DNA of 64,000 nt from Mumia sp. zg.B17 (GCF_019550915.1 NZ_JAHWCI010000001.1:62001-126000), one strand, 5' to 3'. Shown: positions 8,404-17,753, counted from the stretch's first letter. The notes: a model not told the origin generated them from the letters alone. A program made the numbers and translations.

Positions 8404-9829
8404 CGCGCGCGCACGCCGGCACCCGACCGTCTTCGAACGGCAGCCGGCGCCCGCCGCTGCCGTGGAGGCCTCGCTGGAGCAGACGCGCGACGCCTGCTTC
8501 TGGCTCGACGACGTCGCGGACGCGGTGACGTACCCGGTGCTGCACGGTGCGTACAGCGCCGACCTGCTGGTGGTCGGCGGTGGTTACACCGGCCTGTGGA
8601 CCGCGGTGAAGGCCAAGGTCCGCAACCCGGCCGCGCGGGTGGTGCTGATCGAGGCGCAGACCGTCGGCTGGGCCGCGTCGGGGCGCAACGGCGGGTTCTG
8701 CGACGCCAGCCTGACCCACGGCGAGGACAACGGCCGCACCCGCTGGCCGGACGACTTCGACACGCTCGAGCGGCTGGGCCAGGACAACCTGGAGGCGATG
8801 GCCAAGGCGATCGACGCGCTCGGCATCGACTGCGAGCTCGAGCGCTCCGGCAGCCTCGACGTGGCTGTCGAGCCGTACCAGGTCGACCAGCTCCGCGAGT
8901 CCGGCGCCGAGGTGCTCGACGCCGACGCTGTGCGCGCGGAGGTGAACAGCCCGACGTACCTCGCGGGCGTCTGGCACCGTGACTCGACCGCGATGTTGCA
9001 CCCGGCCAAGCTGGCCAAGGAGCTCGCCCGGGTGGCGGCGGGCCTGGGGGTGGAGATCTTCGAGAACAGTGCGGCCGAGTCGCTGGAGACCCACGGACGC
9101 ACCGGGCCGGTGGTGGTGCGGACCCCACGCGGGTCGGTCCGCGCCGACCGGGTGGTGCTGGCGACGAACGTGTTCCCGTCGCTGCTGGCCCGCACCCGGC
9201 TGATGACCGTGCCCGTCTACGACTACGTGCTGATGACCGAGCCGCTCAGCCCGGCCCAGCGCGACGCGATCGGGTGGCGGCAGCGTCAGGGCGTCAGCGA
9301 CATGGCGAACCAGTTCCACTACTACCGGATCACGCCGGAGGGCCGGATCCTGTTCGGCGGGTACGACGCGGTCTACCACTACGGGCGCAAGGTGCGTTCG
9401 GCCTACGAGCACCGGCCGGCGACGTACCGGGCGCTGGCGTCGCACTTCCTCACCACCTTCCCTCAGCTCGAGGGCATCCGGTTCACCCACCGGTGGGCCG
9501 GCGCGATCGACACGTCGACGCAGTTCTGCGCCTTCCACGGACTGGCGAAGCAGGGCCGGGTGGCCTACACCGCCGGCTTCACCGGCCTGGGGGTCGGCGC
9601 CACCCACTTCGCCGCCGACGTGATGCTCGACCGGCTCTCCGGCGAGCGGACACCGCGCACCGAGCTGGAGATGGTCCGCAAGAAGCCGCTGCCGTTCCCG
9701 CCGGAGCCGGCCGCGGCGCTCGGCATCAACGTCACGCGGTGGGCCCTCGACCGGGCCGACCATCGCGAGGGCCGGCGCAACGCCTGGCTGCGTGCGCTGG
9801 ACGCGGCAGGGCTCGGGTTCGACTCCTAG
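8384..9829 (+). CDS. FAD-dependent amine oxidoreductase (DAO family, PuuB-like)
   Basis: A 481-aa flavoenzyme of the D-amino-acid-oxidase fold. The Rossmann motif [15 protein letters not shown] (60-74) is followed by VVLIEA for the FAD ribose and by AASGRNGGF, a diagnostic segment of gamma-glutamylputrescine oxidase-like enzymes. The C-terminal half ([24 protein letters not shown] and [23 protein letters not shown]) closes the FAD site. It probably oxidises an imported di- or polyamine or a derivative to an aminoaldehyde, feeding the dehydrogenase at 1983-3488. No gamma-glutamylputrescine synthetase gene is in the window, so direct amine oxidation is equally possible. ATG 8390 is an alternative start. 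Confidence 0.8.
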   Translation: MPMPHADARARRHPTVFERQPAPAAAVEASLEQTRDACFWLDDVADAVTYPVLHGAYSADLLVVGGGYTGLWTAVKAKVRNPAARVVLIEAQTVGWAASGRNGGFCDASLTHGEDNGRTRWPDDFDTLERLGQDNLEAMAKAIDALGIDCELERSGSLDVAVEPYQVDQLRESGAEVLDADAVRAEVNSPTYLAGVWHRDSTAMLHPAKLAKELARVAAGLGVEIFENSAAESLETHGRTGPVVVRTPRGSVRADRVVLATNVFPSLLARTRLMTVPVYDYVLMTEPLSPAQRDAIGWRQRQGVSDMANQFHYYRITPEGRILFGGYDAVYHYGRKVRSAYEHRPATYRALASHFLTTFPQLEGIRFTHRWAGAIDTSTQFCAFHGLAKQGRVAYTAGFTGLGVGATHFAADVMLDRLSGERTPRTELEMVRKKPLPFPPEPAAALGINVTRWALDRADHREGRRNAWLRALDAAGLGFDS

Positions 9830-9882
9830 ATCGCGGCGGGTTCGACCAGCGGGGGCTGACACGGGAACACGGAAGGGTACGC

Positions 9883-10977
9883 ATGACCACCACCACGGTC
9901 TCGCTGAGCGGGATCCGCAAGACGTACGGCACGGTGACCGCCGTCGACGGAGTCGACCTCGACATCGCCGAGGGGGAGTTCCTCTCGCTCCTCGGACCGT
10001 CGGGCTGTGGCAAGACGACGCTGCTGCGGGTGATCGGCGGGTTCGAGGAGCCGGACGAGGGTGACGTCCTCCTCTCCGGGACGTCGGTCGTCGGCGTGCC
10101 CCCGAACCGGCGCGCGGTCAACACCGTCTTCCAGGCGTACGCACTGTTCCCGCACATGACCGTCGCGGAGAACGTCGCGTACGGCCTGCGCCAGCGGCGG
10201 GCGGGCCAGCCGCGCCTCGCCAAGGCCGTGATCGCGGAGCGGGTCCGCGAGGCGCTCGCGCTGGTCCGGATGAGCGACTACGCCGAACGGCGCCCGAAGA
10301 AGCTGTCCGGCGGCCAGCAGCAACGTGTCGCGCTCGCCCGCGCGATCGTGAACCGACCCGACGTGCTCCTGCTCGACGAGCCGCTGTCGGCGCTGGACCG
10401 CAACCTGCGCGAGCAGATGCAGGTGGAGCTCAAGCTGATCCAGCGCCAGGTCGGCATCACCTTCGTGTTCGTCACCCACGACCAGGCCGAGGCGTTGTCG
10501 ATGAGCGACCGGATCGTGGTGATGAACGCCGGCCGGATCGAGCAGGTCGGGACGCCGGAGGAGGTGTACGGCGCGCCCGCGACGGCGTTCGTCGCGGGGT
10601 TCATCGGCACCCAGAACTTCGCCGACGGCATCGTGAAGGACGGTGCCGTGATCGCCGACGGCGTCACCTTCGTGCCCGAGTCGTCCGCGCTCGACGGCAT
10701 GGACGACGGCGTCGCGGCACGCGTCGCGGTGCGCGCCGAGGCTGTGACGGTGACGGCCGACGAGCCTGTGGTGGGTGCGCCGAACGTCGTCGCCGGCACG
10801 CTCGCCAGCACGTCGTTCCTCGGCGACGTCGTGCAGCACGTCGTGCTCGGCGAGGAAGGCCGGGAGGTGCTGGCGAGGACCCCTGCGTCCACGTCGCCTG
10901 CGCTCGCCACCGGGTCGACGGTCTGGGCGACGTGGGAGCCGTCCGCCGTCCACGTGTTCGCGGAAGAGCAGGGATGA
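9883..10977 (+). CDS. potA: Polyamine ABC transporter ATP-binding protein
   Basis: A 364-aa ATPase of the spermidine/putrescine (PotA) importer type. Walker A is GPSGCGKTT (38-46), followed by the Q-loop in [12 protein letters not shown], the signature LSGGQQQR, Walker [12 protein letters not shown] and the switch histidine in FVTHDQ. A C-terminal TOBE/OB regulatory domain follows (about 245-364). A GGAAGG ribosome site sits 7 nt before the ATG. It overlaps the potD-like gene by 4 nt, starting a four-gene transport operon. ATP hydrolysis here would power uptake by the permeases at 12137-13902. Confidence 0.93.
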   Translation: MTTTTVSLSGIRKTYGTVTAVDGVDLDIAEGEFLSLLGPSGCGKTTLLRVIGGFEEPDEGDVLLSGTSVVGVPPNRRAVNTVFQAYALFPHMTVAENVAYGLRQRRAGQPRLAKAVIAERVREALALVRMSDYAERRPKKLSGGQQQRVALARAIVNRPDVLLLDEPLSALDRNLREQMQVELKLIQRQVGITFVFVTHDQAEALSMSDRIVVMNAGRIEQVGTPEEVYGAPATAFVAGFIGTQNFADGIVKDGAVIADGVTFVPESSALDGMDDGVAARVAVRAEAVTVTADEPVVGAPNVVAGTLASTSFLGDVVQHVVLGEEGREVLARTPASTSPALATGSTVWATWEPSAVHVFAEEQG

Positions 10978-12140
10978 CCCGCCGACGCCCGCCCGCCACG
11001 GTGCGGGTTCTCGCACCGCGCGCCGAGGCGGGGCGGATCAGCAGGCGGGCGCTGCTCGGCGGCTTTGCGGCGATCGGCACCGCGACGCTGCTCGGGTGCA
11101 GCGGCAGCCGCACGATGGCGACCACCGCCGTGCCCGACGGAACCCTCGAGGACCGGCTCAACGTCTACTCGTGGGGCGACTACGAGAGCCCGGACAACAT
11201 CCGCGCGTTCCGCAGCTCGCACGACATCACCGTCCAGGTCGACAGCTTCGCCTCCAACGAGGAGATGATCGCCAAGATCGGCGCGAGCCGGGGGACCAGC
11301 GGGTACGACGTCCTCGTCCCGTCGGGCCAGTTCGTCCCGATGATGGTCGCGAACGACCTCCTGTCCCCGCTGGACCACCGTCTGATCCCGAACATCGCGA
11401 ACCTCGAGACGGCGTTCGTCGACCAACCCTGGGACCCGGGCAACACCCATGCCGTCCCGAAGGCGTGGGGGACGACGGGCTTCGCCTACGACACGACGAA
11501 GGTGGACGGCAACCCGACCTCGTGGCGCGATTTCCTCGATCTCGCCGCGGGGCAGGCGAGCGGCTCCGTGTCGCTGCTCGACGACCCGTGGGAGGTCGCC
11601 TCGATCTACTTCGGCTCCGAGGGGATCGACCCGAACACGACCGATCCGAAGGCGCTCGACGCGGCGGAGGCGTACCTGACGAGCCGGCTCGCCCCGCACG
11701 TACGGGCCTTCAACTCGGCACCGACGCAGAGCGTCGTCCAGAACGAGCTCGCGCTGTTGCAGATGTACAACGGCGACGCCCGGCTCGCCTTCTCCGAGTC
11801 CGACGACCCCGACCGGTGGCGCTTCGTCTACCCGACGCCGACCGCGAACCTGTGGGTCGACACCTGGGCGATCGCGCGGGGCGCGCAGCACGTCGACGCC
11901 GCGCACGCGTTCATCAACTTCATGCTCGACCCCGAGACCGCGATCGGCGAGGTCGACTGGAACGGCTACCCGACCGGGATCACCGGCCAACGGGACCTCG
12001 CCGAGGAGTGGGAGCTGGAGATGCTCGACCTGATCTTCCCGTCGGACGCGGTGGTCTCGCGACTCACGCCGGCCACGCTGAGCGATGCCCAGGACCGTCT
12101 CACCGCGATCCTCGAGCACGTCCAGGCGAAGGCGGGATGA
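10974..12140 (+). CDS. potD: Polyamine ABC transporter substrate-binding lipoprotein
   Basis: A 388-aa periplasmic-binding-protein-like lipoprotein. The N-terminus carries a twin-arginine signal (ISRRALLGG, Arg24-Arg25), a short hydrophobic stretch, and a lipobox TLLGC with Cys42 as the lipidated residue. The mature domain begins [18 protein letters not shown], typical of PotD/PotF proteins, and includes YDVLVPSGQ and [13 protein letters not shown]. It should capture the polyamine outside the membrane. The ATG overlaps the potA stop (ATGA). A Tat-type lipoprotein signal on an extracytoplasmic binding protein is common in actinobacteria. Confidence 0.9.
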   Translation: MTRRRPPATVRVLAPRAEAGRISRRALLGGFAAIGTATLLGCSGSRTMATTAVPDGTLEDRLNVYSWGDYESPDNIRAFRSSHDITVQVDSFASNEEMIAKIGASRGTSGYDVLVPSGQFVPMMVANDLLSPLDHRLIPNIANLETAFVDQPWDPGNTHAVPKAWGTTGFAYDTTKVDGNPTSWRDFLDLAAGQASGSVSLLDDPWEVASIYFGSEGIDPNTTDPKALDAAEAYLTSRLAPHVRAFNSAPTQSVVQNELALLQMYNGDARLAFSESDDPDRWRFVYPTPTANLWVDTWAIARGAQHVDAAHAFINFMLDPETAIGEVDWNGYPTGITGQRDLAEEWELEMLDLIFPSDAVVSRLTPATLSDAQDRLTAILEHVQAKAG

Positions 12141-13045
12141 GGACGATGTCGCGACTCCGTCCCCGCGCGACGAGCGCCTGGCTGTCGTTCCCCGTGTGGG
12201 CGTGGCTGGCGTTCTTCGTGTTCACCCCGCTGGCGCTGGTCGTCTGGTACTCGTTCGGCGAGAAGCCCGACCTCTTCACCGCCGTCTCCATGGACAACCT
12301 GTCGTTCGACCGGTACGCCGAGGTCCTCGACGGCGTCTTCATGTCGACGTTCTGGGCAACGCTGAGGATCGCCGCCACCGGCACGCTGCTGTGCCTCCTG
12401 GTCGGCGTCCCGTTCGCGTACTGGATGGCCGTCAAGGTCGACCCGCGCTGGCGCCCGCTCCTGCTCGCCCTCGTGCTCGTGCCGTTCTGGACGAACTTCC
12501 TGGTCCGGACGCTCGGTTGGCAGATCATCCTGTCGCCGAACGGCATGGCGTCGGACGCACTCCAGTGGCTGGGCATCCTGAGCGGCCCGCTCGACGTCCT
12601 CTACACGCGTGGGGCCGTCCAGCTCGGCGTCGTCTACAACTACCTGCCGCTGATGATCCTGCCGCTGTACGTCGTGTTCGAGCGGCTCGACCCGAGCCAG
12701 CGGGAGGCGAGCCGCGACCTCGGCGCCGGACGGTGGAGGACCTTCTTCTCCGTCACCGTCCCCGACACGCTGCCGGGGATCGCCTCGGGTTGCCTCCTGG
12801 TGTTCATCCCGCTGATGGGCGACTTCCTCACCGCGTCGGTGCTCGGCGGCGCTCGCGGCACGATGATCGGCCAGGTCGTGGCACGCCAGTTCACGTCGGC
12901 CCAGAACTGGGCGCTCGGGGCGGCGATGGCCGTCACGCTGATGGTGTTCGTGCTGCTGACGGTGGTGCTTGCCGCCGCGGCCTTCCTGCTCGTACGGGCG
13001 GTCATACGACGAGCCCGCCACCTGAACCTGGAGGTGACGCCGTGA
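12137..13045 (+). CDS. potB: Polyamine ABC transporter permease (PotB type)
   Basis: A 302-aa inner-membrane permease with six predicted helices. It opens with a positive leader and a first helix (FPVWAWLAFFVFTPLALVVWYSF). The EAA coupling loop, EASRDLGAGRWRTFFSVTVPDTLPGI (about 195-220), contacts the ATPase. LVPFWTNFLVRTLGWQIIL in the middle is a characteristic PotB signature. The ATG overlaps the potD stop by 4 nt, and the gene in turn overlaps potC. It forms the transmembrane channel with PotC. Confidence 0.92.
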   Translation: MRTMSRLRPRATSAWLSFPVWAWLAFFVFTPLALVVWYSFGEKPDLFTAVSMDNLSFDRYAEVLDGVFMSTFWATLRIAATGTLLCLLVGVPFAYWMAVKVDPRWRPLLLALVLVPFWTNFLVRTLGWQIILSPNGMASDALQWLGILSGPLDVLYTRGAVQLGVVYNYLPLMILPLYVVFERLDPSQREASRDLGAGRWRTFFSVTVPDTLPGIASGCLLVFIPLMGDFLTASVLGGARGTMIGQVVARQFTSAQNWALGAAMAVTLMVFVLLTVVLAAAAFLLVRAVIRRARHLNLEVTP

Positions 13046-13902
13046 GCGCCACTCGTCGCCGTACGGATCCGGTGAACCTCGCGCTCGCGGTGCTCGGCGT
13101 GCTGGTCTTCGTGTTCCTCTTCCTGCCGATCCTCGTGATCGTCGTCTACTCGTTCAACACCGGCCGACTCCTCGGCGCCTGGGACAGCTTCGGGTTCGAC
13201 GCGTACACGCGGGCCTGGGAGAACCCGGTCATCGGCAACGCCGTCCGTACGTCGCTGGTCTCCGGGGTGCTCGCGTCGCTCGTGGCCACCGTGCTCGGGA
13301 CGGTGGGCGGTGTCGCGCTCGCCCGCGCCCGGTCCGGCGCCCGGTGGGCGGGGCTGCTGACCGCGCTGCTCGCGGTCACGCTGATCACGCCGGAGGTCAT
13401 CGACGGCATCGCGATCCTGCCGTGGCTCGTGACGCTCGGGACCGACGGCGGGCTCTCGGTCGTCAACAACGGGATGGTGCGGCTCGTCATCGTGCACACC
13501 TCGCTCGCGCTCGCCGTGGTCACGTTCATCGTCCGGGCGCGCATGCGGGGGATGGACGAGCAGATCGAGGAGGCGGCGGCCGACCTGTACGCGAACCCGT
13601 GGAACAGGTTCCGTCAGGTCACGATGCCGCTGGCCTGGCCCGGCATCTTCGCCGGCGCCCTGATGGCGTTCACGCTGAGCCTCGACAACACGATCGTCGC
13701 CTCGTTCATCCAGGTCCCCGGCTACACGCCGTGGCCGGTCTATGTGTTCGGGTCGCTCAAGGTCGGGCTGCGGCCGGAGATCGCCGCGGTGTCGACCGTG
13801 ATGCTGCTCCTCACACTCGCTGCGCTCGCGGTGGTGTGGGCGGTGCTGCGCCGCTCGGGCGACGACAACGCCGCCGTCGCCTCGACGTTCACGGGCGGGT
13901 GA
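13042..13902 (+). CDS. potC: Polyamine ABC transporter permease (PotC type)
   Basis: A 286-aa membrane permease starting at a GTG that overlaps the potB stop (GTGA). Six helices are predicted, the first being LALAVLGVLVFVFLFLPILVIVVYSF. The coupling loop EEAAADLYANPWNRFRQVTMPLAWPGI lies at about residues 177-203, and TLSLDNTIVASFIQVPG is the PotC signature for the region near the substrate path. It pairs with PotB. The last gene of the transporter, it is followed after 5 nt by a cupin gene in the same direction. Confidence 0.92.
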   Translation: MSATRRRTDPVNLALAVLGVLVFVFLFLPILVIVVYSFNTGRLLGAWDSFGFDAYTRAWENPVIGNAVRTSLVSGVLASLVATVLGTVGGVALARARSGARWAGLLTALLAVTLITPEVIDGIAILPWLVTLGTDGGLSVVNNGMVRLVIVHTSLALAVVTFIVRARMRGMDEQIEEAAADLYANPWNRFRQVTMPLAWPGIFAGALMAFTLSLDNTIVASFIQVPGYTPWPVYVFGSLKVGLRPEIAAVSTVMLLLTLAALAVVWAVLRRSGDDNAAVASTFTGG

Positions 13903-13907
13903 GAGAC

Positions 13908-14252
13908 ATGGATCCCGTCGACGACCGCGTCGCCTCCGTCGACGTGCGGACGCACGCGCTCACCGGTGACGCGCTCGACCCGAGCGACGTCGTCGCAGGG
14001 GTGCCACAGACGGCCTCGGCCGTACTCGCTGCGCTCGGGGACACCGAGGTCGGGATCTGGGAGATGACTGCCGGCACCGTCCGTGACACCGAGGTCGACG
14101 AGGTGTTCGTGGTGCTGTCCGGGGACGCGACCGTACGGTTCGAGGACCGTAGCGCCCTCGAGCTGCGACCCGGAGTCGCCGTACGCCTGCACGCCGGCGA
14201 TCGCACGGTGTGGGAGGTGCGCGAGCGGCTGCGGAAGGTCTACGTGGCCTGA
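13908..14252 (+). CDS. Cupin domain protein (DUF861/EutQ-like)
   Basis: A 114-aa single-domain cupin. The beta-barrel strands are visible in GIWEMTAGTVRDTEVDEVFVVLSGDATVRF and the second motif in ELRPGVAVRLHAGDRTVWEVRERLRKVYV. The Trp-Glu-Met ... Glu-Val-Phe arrangement matches the cupin_3 group found next to amine and ethanolamine genes. A canonical metal-binding His pair is absent (HxH is replaced by TEVDE), so it may bind a ligand rather than catalyse. It closes the 5544-14252 operon and may handle a pathway intermediate. The start has GGGTGAGAG just upstream. Confidence 0.75.
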   Translation: MDPVDDRVASVDVRTHALTGDALDPSDVVAGVPQTASAVLAALGDTEVGIWEMTAGTVRDTEVDEVFVVLSGDATVRFEDRSALELRPGVAVRLHAGDRTVWEVRERLRKVYVA

Positions 14253-14304
14253 TCTGTTCCGCAGGTTCTCACCGTTCGGCGCCGCGGGGAGTGATCATGG
14301 GGTG

Positions 14305-15018
14305 GTGAGAGCACGTCGCGTCGCCCGACCACGTCTGCTGGACGTCTCCTGGCGGGCGCGTCTGGCCGTGGTTCTGCTCCTCCTGACGATCAGCGCGGCG
14401 TTCCTCACCGACCTCGGGCAGAGCCGGGCCGACGCCGTGCGGTGCGAGCGGTTCACGTCGCAGTCCGAGGCACGCCGGGTCGTCGGCGCCCCCGCCGGGA
14501 AGCGGGTCGTCGTGATCGGCGACTCCTGGTCCGCCGGGCTCGGTCTGGACGATGCCGGCGACGCCTGGACATCCCGGTTGTCGGGGCAGGTCCACGTCGA
14601 CGCGTTCTCCGGTTCGGGCTTCAGCCGGTCCGCGAGCCCGTGCGACGGCTCGTGGTTCGCCGCCCGTGCTGCCCGTGCCGTGGCCGGCGGAGCGGATCTG
14701 GTGGTGATCGCAGGAGGGCTCAACGACGTCGACCAGACGCCGGAGGCGGTCCGGGCCGGCTTCGAGCGCGTGATGAGGTCCGTGCAGGGTCCGCCCGTGG
14801 TCGTGGTCGGGCCCGCCGCCGCGCCGGCCCGCGAACGGGGGGCGCGGCGGGTGGACGCCCAGCTCGCGCTGCTCGCGGGCCGGGCCGGGGCGGCGTACGT
14901 CTCGACGGTCGGGCTCGACCTGCCCTACCTCGACGACGGGCTCCACCTGACACCTGCGGGTCATCGAGAGCTCGGCGACTTCGTGGCCGAGAGTCTCGTG
15001 GACCTCGGCGTCGACTGA
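14305..15018 (+). CDS. SGNH/GDSL-type hydrolase, membrane-anchored or secreted
   Basis: A 237-aa protein with an N-terminal signal anchor (about 18-34, ARLAVVLLLLTISAAFL) and an SGNH-fold domain. Block I is VVVIGDSWSAG (catalytic Ser74), block II the Gly in FSGSGFS, block III GGLNDVD, and block V the Asp/His pair in DDGLHLTPAGH. Family members remove acyl or acetyl groups from glycans, lipids or small esters outside the cytoplasm. Start is GTG 14305 (14302 is an equal alternative), with GGGGAGTG about 9 nt before. It is convergent with the arsC gene. Substrate unknown. Confidence 0.8.
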   Translation: MRARRVARPRLLDVSWRARLAVVLLLLTISAAFLTDLGQSRADAVRCERFTSQSEARRVVGAPAGKRVVVIGDSWSAGLGLDDAGDAWTSRLSGQVHVDAFSGSGFSRSASPCDGSWFAARAARAVAGGADLVVIAGGLNDVDQTPEAVRAGFERVMRSVQGPPVVVVGPAAAPARERGARRVDAQLALLAGRAGAAYVSTVGLDLPYLDDGLHLTPAGHRELGDFVAESLVDLGVD

Positions 15019-15027
15019 CGCCTCCGC

Positions 15028-15432
15028 TCAGTCGACCGGCTCGAGGCTCTCGACGAGTCGTCGGACCCGGGCACGGATCTCGTCCCGGATCGGGCGGACC
15101 TCCTCGAGGGTGCGTCCCGCGGGGTCGTCGAGCACCCAGTCCTCGTACCGGGTGCCGGGATAGACGGGGCACGTGTCGCCGCACCCCATGGTGACGACGA
15201 CGTCGGCGCGCCGGACGTCGGTCGTCTCGAGGAGCCGCGGCTGGTTCTGGGCGATGTCGATGCCGAGCTCGGCCATGGCTGCCACGGCGACAGGGTTGAG
15301 CCGGTCAGCAGGCTCGGAGCCGGCAGACAGCACGGTGACGGACTCGCCGGCGAGGTGCCGGACGAAGCCGGCTGCCATCTGAGAACGGCCTGCGTTGTGG
15401 ACACAGACGAAAAGCACGGTGCGAACGCTCAT
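15028..15432 (-). CDS. arsC: Arsenate reductase, low-MW-phosphatase fold
   Basis: A 134-aa enzyme that reduces arsenate to arsenite. The P-loop is FVCVHNAGRSQ, with nucleophile Cys10 and Arg16 (CX5R). Cys84 and Cys88 (MGCGDTCPVYPG) are the likely redox partners, and the DDP motif around 102-104 holds the general acid. This is the thioredoxin/mycothiol-linked class, not the glutaredoxin-linked E. coli type. The start overlaps the acr3 stop by 4 nt, so it is last in the arsM-acr3-arsC operon. Confidence 0.93.
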   Translation of the reverse strand: MSVRTVLFVCVHNAGRSQMAAGFVRHLAGESVTVLSAGSEPADRLNPVAVAAMAELGIDIAQNQPRLLETTDVRRADVVVTMGCGDTCPVYPGTRYEDWVLDDPAGRTLEEVRPIRDEIRARVRRLVESLEPVD

Positions 15433-16505
15433 CGGGGGATCTCCTGAGGTGGGGGTGGCCGGAGGGCGCGGGCGGCGTAGACGAGCGCCAGGAGCGCGGG
15501 CACCTCGATGAGAGGGCCGACGACGCCGGCGAGGGCTTCACCCGAGGTGGCGCCGAAGGTGCTGATCGCCACGGCGATCGCGAGCTCGAAGTTGTTGCCG
15601 GCAGCCGTGAACGCGACCGTCGTCGTCCGTGCGTCGTCGAGCCCGGCGGCGCGCGAGCCGATCCAGGCGAGGGCGAACATCGCGACGAAGTAGAGGAGCA
15701 GCGGCACGGCGATGCGTCCGACGTCCAGAGGTCGGCGGGTGATGGCGTCGCCCTGGAGGGCGAACAGCACCACGATCGTGAACAGCAGCCCCCACAGCGC
15801 GAGCGGGCTCACCGTGGGGAGGAAGCGGGTCTCGTACCAGGTGCGGCCCTTGAGGCGCTCGCCCAGGAGCCGGCTGGCGGCGCCGGCGGCGAGCGGGATC
15901 CCGAGGAACACCAGCACGCTGATCGCGATCGCTCCCACGCTCAGCTCGGCGCTGGTCGTCGGCAGGCCGAGCCACGCGGGGAGGATCTGGAGGTAGAACC
16001 AGCCGAGCGCGGCGAACGCGACGAGCTGGAACACGCTGTTGATCGCCACCAGGACGACGGCGGCCTCCCGGTCACCGCAGGCGAGGTCGTTCCAGATGAG
16101 GACCATCGCGATGCACCGGGCCAGGCCGACGATGATCAACCCGGTGCGGTACTCGGGGAGGTCGGGAAGCAGCAGCCAGGCGAGCGCGAACATGAGCGCC
16201 GGACCCACGATCCAGTTCAGCGTCAGCGACACCGCGATCAGACGGCGGTCGCCGAGGATCGCGCGTGTCCGGTCGTAGCGGACCTTCGCCAGGACGGGGT
16301 ACATCATCACGAGCAGGCCCAGCGCGATCGGCGCGGAGACCTCCCCGATCTCCCAGCCGCCCAGCGCGTCGTCGAGTCCGGGGACCAGGCGCCCGACCAG
16401 CAGCCCGACCGCCATCGCGGCGACGATCCACACCGGCAGCAGCCGGTCGGTCGCCGACAGCCGCCCGGCGAGAGCGGGGCGGGTGCCGGCGTCGGAGACC
16501 GTCAT
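15429..16505 (-). CDS. acr3: ACR3-family arsenite efflux permease
   Basis: A 358-aa membrane protein with about ten predicted helices. The conserved cysteine of ACR3 exporters is Cys131 in GLARCIAMVLIW, followed by NDLACGDREAAVVLVAINSVFQ. GNNFELAIAVAISTFG near the C-terminus is a second family hallmark (helix break). It expels the arsenite made by ArsC. It overlaps arsM upstream and arsC downstream by 4 nt each, so the three products are co-translated. Confidence 0.93.
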   Translation of the reverse strand: MTVSDAGTRPALAGRLSATDRLLPVWIVAAMAVGLLVGRLVPGLDDALGGWEIGEVSAPIALGLLVMMYPVLAKVRYDRTRAILGDRRLIAVSLTLNWIVGPALMFALAWLLLPDLPEYRTGLIIVGLARCIAMVLIWNDLACGDREAAVVLVAINSVFQLVAFAALGWFYLQILPAWLGLPTTSAELSVGAIAISVLVFLGIPLAAGAASRLLGERLKGRTWYETRFLPTVSPLALWGLLFTIVVLFALQGDAITRRPLDVGRIAVPLLLYFVAMFALAWIGSRAAGLDDARTTTVAFTAAGNNFELAIAVAISTFGATSGEALAGVVGPLIEVPALLALVYAARALRPPPPQEIPR

Positions 16506-17314
16506 GCAGTCGGCTTGGTGGCACGGATGATCGCACCGTGCATGCCCGGGGCCGCCTCATGGGTCAGCTCGACCGTCGCGTCGGCGAAGCCCGCCGCGGC
16601 GAGCCCGTCGAGGTACTCGCTGCGCGACAGCGCGCCGGCGATGCAGGCGACGTACGACCCGCGCTCGGCACGGTCGGCCGGCGTGAGGTGGTCCTCGGCG
16701 ACGACGTCGGAGATGCCGATGCGCCCGCCCGGAACCAGGACGCGGAACATCTCGGCGAGGACCTGGGGCTTGTCGACCGACAGGTTGATCACGCAGTTGG
16801 AGATGACCACGTCGACGGCCGCGTCGGGCAGCGGCACGTCCTCGATCGACCCCTTGAGGAACTCCACGTTCGTGGCCTCGGCCTTCGTGGCGTTGGCCCG
16901 GGCCAGGTCGAGCATCTCGTCGGTCATGTCCACGCCGTACGCGAAGCCGTCGGGACCGACGCGCCGGGCGGACAGCAGGACGTCGATCCCACCGCCGGAG
17001 CCCAGGTCGAGCACCTTCTCGCCGGGGCTCAAGGCAGCGACGGCGAGCGGGTTGCCGCAGCCGAGCGACGCGGCGAGCGCCTCGGCCGGGAGCTCGGCCG
17101 CCTCGGCGCTCGAGTACAGGCCGGCACCGAACGAGGGATCGACCTCCGCGGTGGAGCCGCCGCAGCACGAGTCCGCGGCGTCGGCGGCCGGTGCGCAGCA
17201 CGACTCGGTCGTCGCGAGAACCAGGTCGTTCGTGGTGCCGGATCGGGCCTGGACGGCGGCGGTGGCGTAGCGCTCGCGGACCTGCTCGACGAGCTCGTCG
17301 TTCGTGAGGGTCAT
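16502..17314 (-). CDS. arsM: Arsenite S-adenosylmethionine methyltransferase
   Basis: A 270-aa class I methyltransferase. The SAM motif is VLDLGSGGGIDVLLSAR (102-118), followed by GVDMTDEMLDLARANA. Conserved cysteines Cys174 (ISNCVINLSVDK) and Cys224 (VACIAGALS), with Cys86 (LGCGNP), fit the As(III)-binding set of ArsM. N-terminal Cys pairs 39/40 and 50/51 may add As(III) binding. It methylates arsenite to volatile or less toxic species. The ATG at 17314 is favoured by CAGGAG about 8 nt upstream; a longer in-frame form from 17347 would run into the operator palindrome. Confidence 0.93.
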   Translation of the reverse strand: MTLTNDELVEQVRERYATAAVQARSGTTNDLVLATTESCCAPAADAADSCCGGSTAEVDPSFGAGLYSSAEAAELPAEALAASLGCGNPLAVAALSPGEKVLDLGSGGGIDVLLSARRVGPDGFAYGVDMTDEMLDLARANATKAEATNVEFLKGSIEDVPLPDAAVDVVISNCVINLSVDKPQVLAEMFRVLVPGGRIGISDVVAEDHLTPADRAERGSYVACIAGALSRSEYLDGLAAAGFADATVELTHEAAPGMHGAIIRATKPTA

Positions 17315-17336
17315 GATGTCTCCTGAGATCGAGGAA

Positions 17337-17352
17337 GTTCGATGCATCGAAC
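17337..17352. promoter_or_regulatory. Operator palindrome in arsM/arsR divergent promoter
   Basis: GTTCGATGCATCGAAC is a perfect 16-bp palindrome just upstream of the arsM operon, a likely ArsR operator for the arsM-acr3-arsC direction. Confidence 0.55.
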
Positions 17353-17359
17353 ACTACCG

Positions 17360-17379
17360 ATTGATCGACGGATGTCAAT
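17360..17379. promoter_or_regulatory. Second ArsR-type operator (ATTGA-N10-TCAAT)
   Basis: An inverted repeat with ATTGA and TCAAT half-sites, typical of ArsR/SmtB operators. It ends 8 nt before the arsR -10 box, a position suited to autorepression. Confidence 0.5.
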
Positions 17380-17387
17380 ACGTGTGG

Positions 17388-17393
17388 CACGAT
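17388..17393 (+). promoter_or_regulatory. Candidate -10 box of arsR, leaderless
   Basis: CACGAT ends 6 nt before the arsR ATG at 17400. No Shine-Dalgarno is seen. Confidence 0.4.
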
Positions 17394-17399
17394 GGGGTG

Positions 17400-17753
17400 A
17401 TGGACATGACGCTTCCCGTCCTCGAGACCTCCGCCGGAGCATGCTGCTCGCCGCTGACCGGGGGCGTCCTCGACGACGACCAGGCCGCGGTGCTCGCCCG
17501 GATGTTCAAAGCCTTGGGTGATCCGACCAGGGTGCGGCTGATGTCGCTGATCGCCGCGTCCGAAGGAGGCGAGGCCTGCATCTGCGACCTCACCGAGCCG
17601 GTCGGGCTGAGTCAGCCGACCGTCTCGCACCACATGAAACAGCTCGTCTCCGCCGGCCTCGTCACCCGCGAGCAGCGAGGCCGATGGGCCTACTACCGCG
17701 TCGTCGACTCCGCGCTGACCGATCTGGCGTCCTCGCTGCGGACCGCGCCCTAG
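17400..17753 (+). CDS. arsR: ArsR family arsenic-responsive repressor
   Basis: A 117-aa winged-helix repressor. The DNA-binding part is about 36-100 (MFKALGDPTRVRLMSLI ... VGLSQPTVSHHMKQLVSAGLVTREQRGRWAYYRV). Cysteines Cys15-Cys16 (GACCSPL) and Cys60/Cys62 (EACICDL) could form the As(III) site. The Cys15-Cys16 pair sits where the Corynebacterium glutamicum ArsR has its pair, unlike the purely alpha-3 CVC site of plasmid R773 ArsR. It is divergent from arsM-acr3-arsC with two candidate operators between. ATG 17400 is chosen because upstream in-frame starts lie within the operators; 17406 is an alternative. Confidence 0.92.
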   Translation: MDMTLPVLETSAGACCSPLTGGVLDDDQAAVLARMFKALGDPTRVRLMSLIAASEGGEACICDLTEPVGLSQPTVSHHMKQLVSAGLVTREQRGRWAYYRVVDSALTDLASSLRTAP

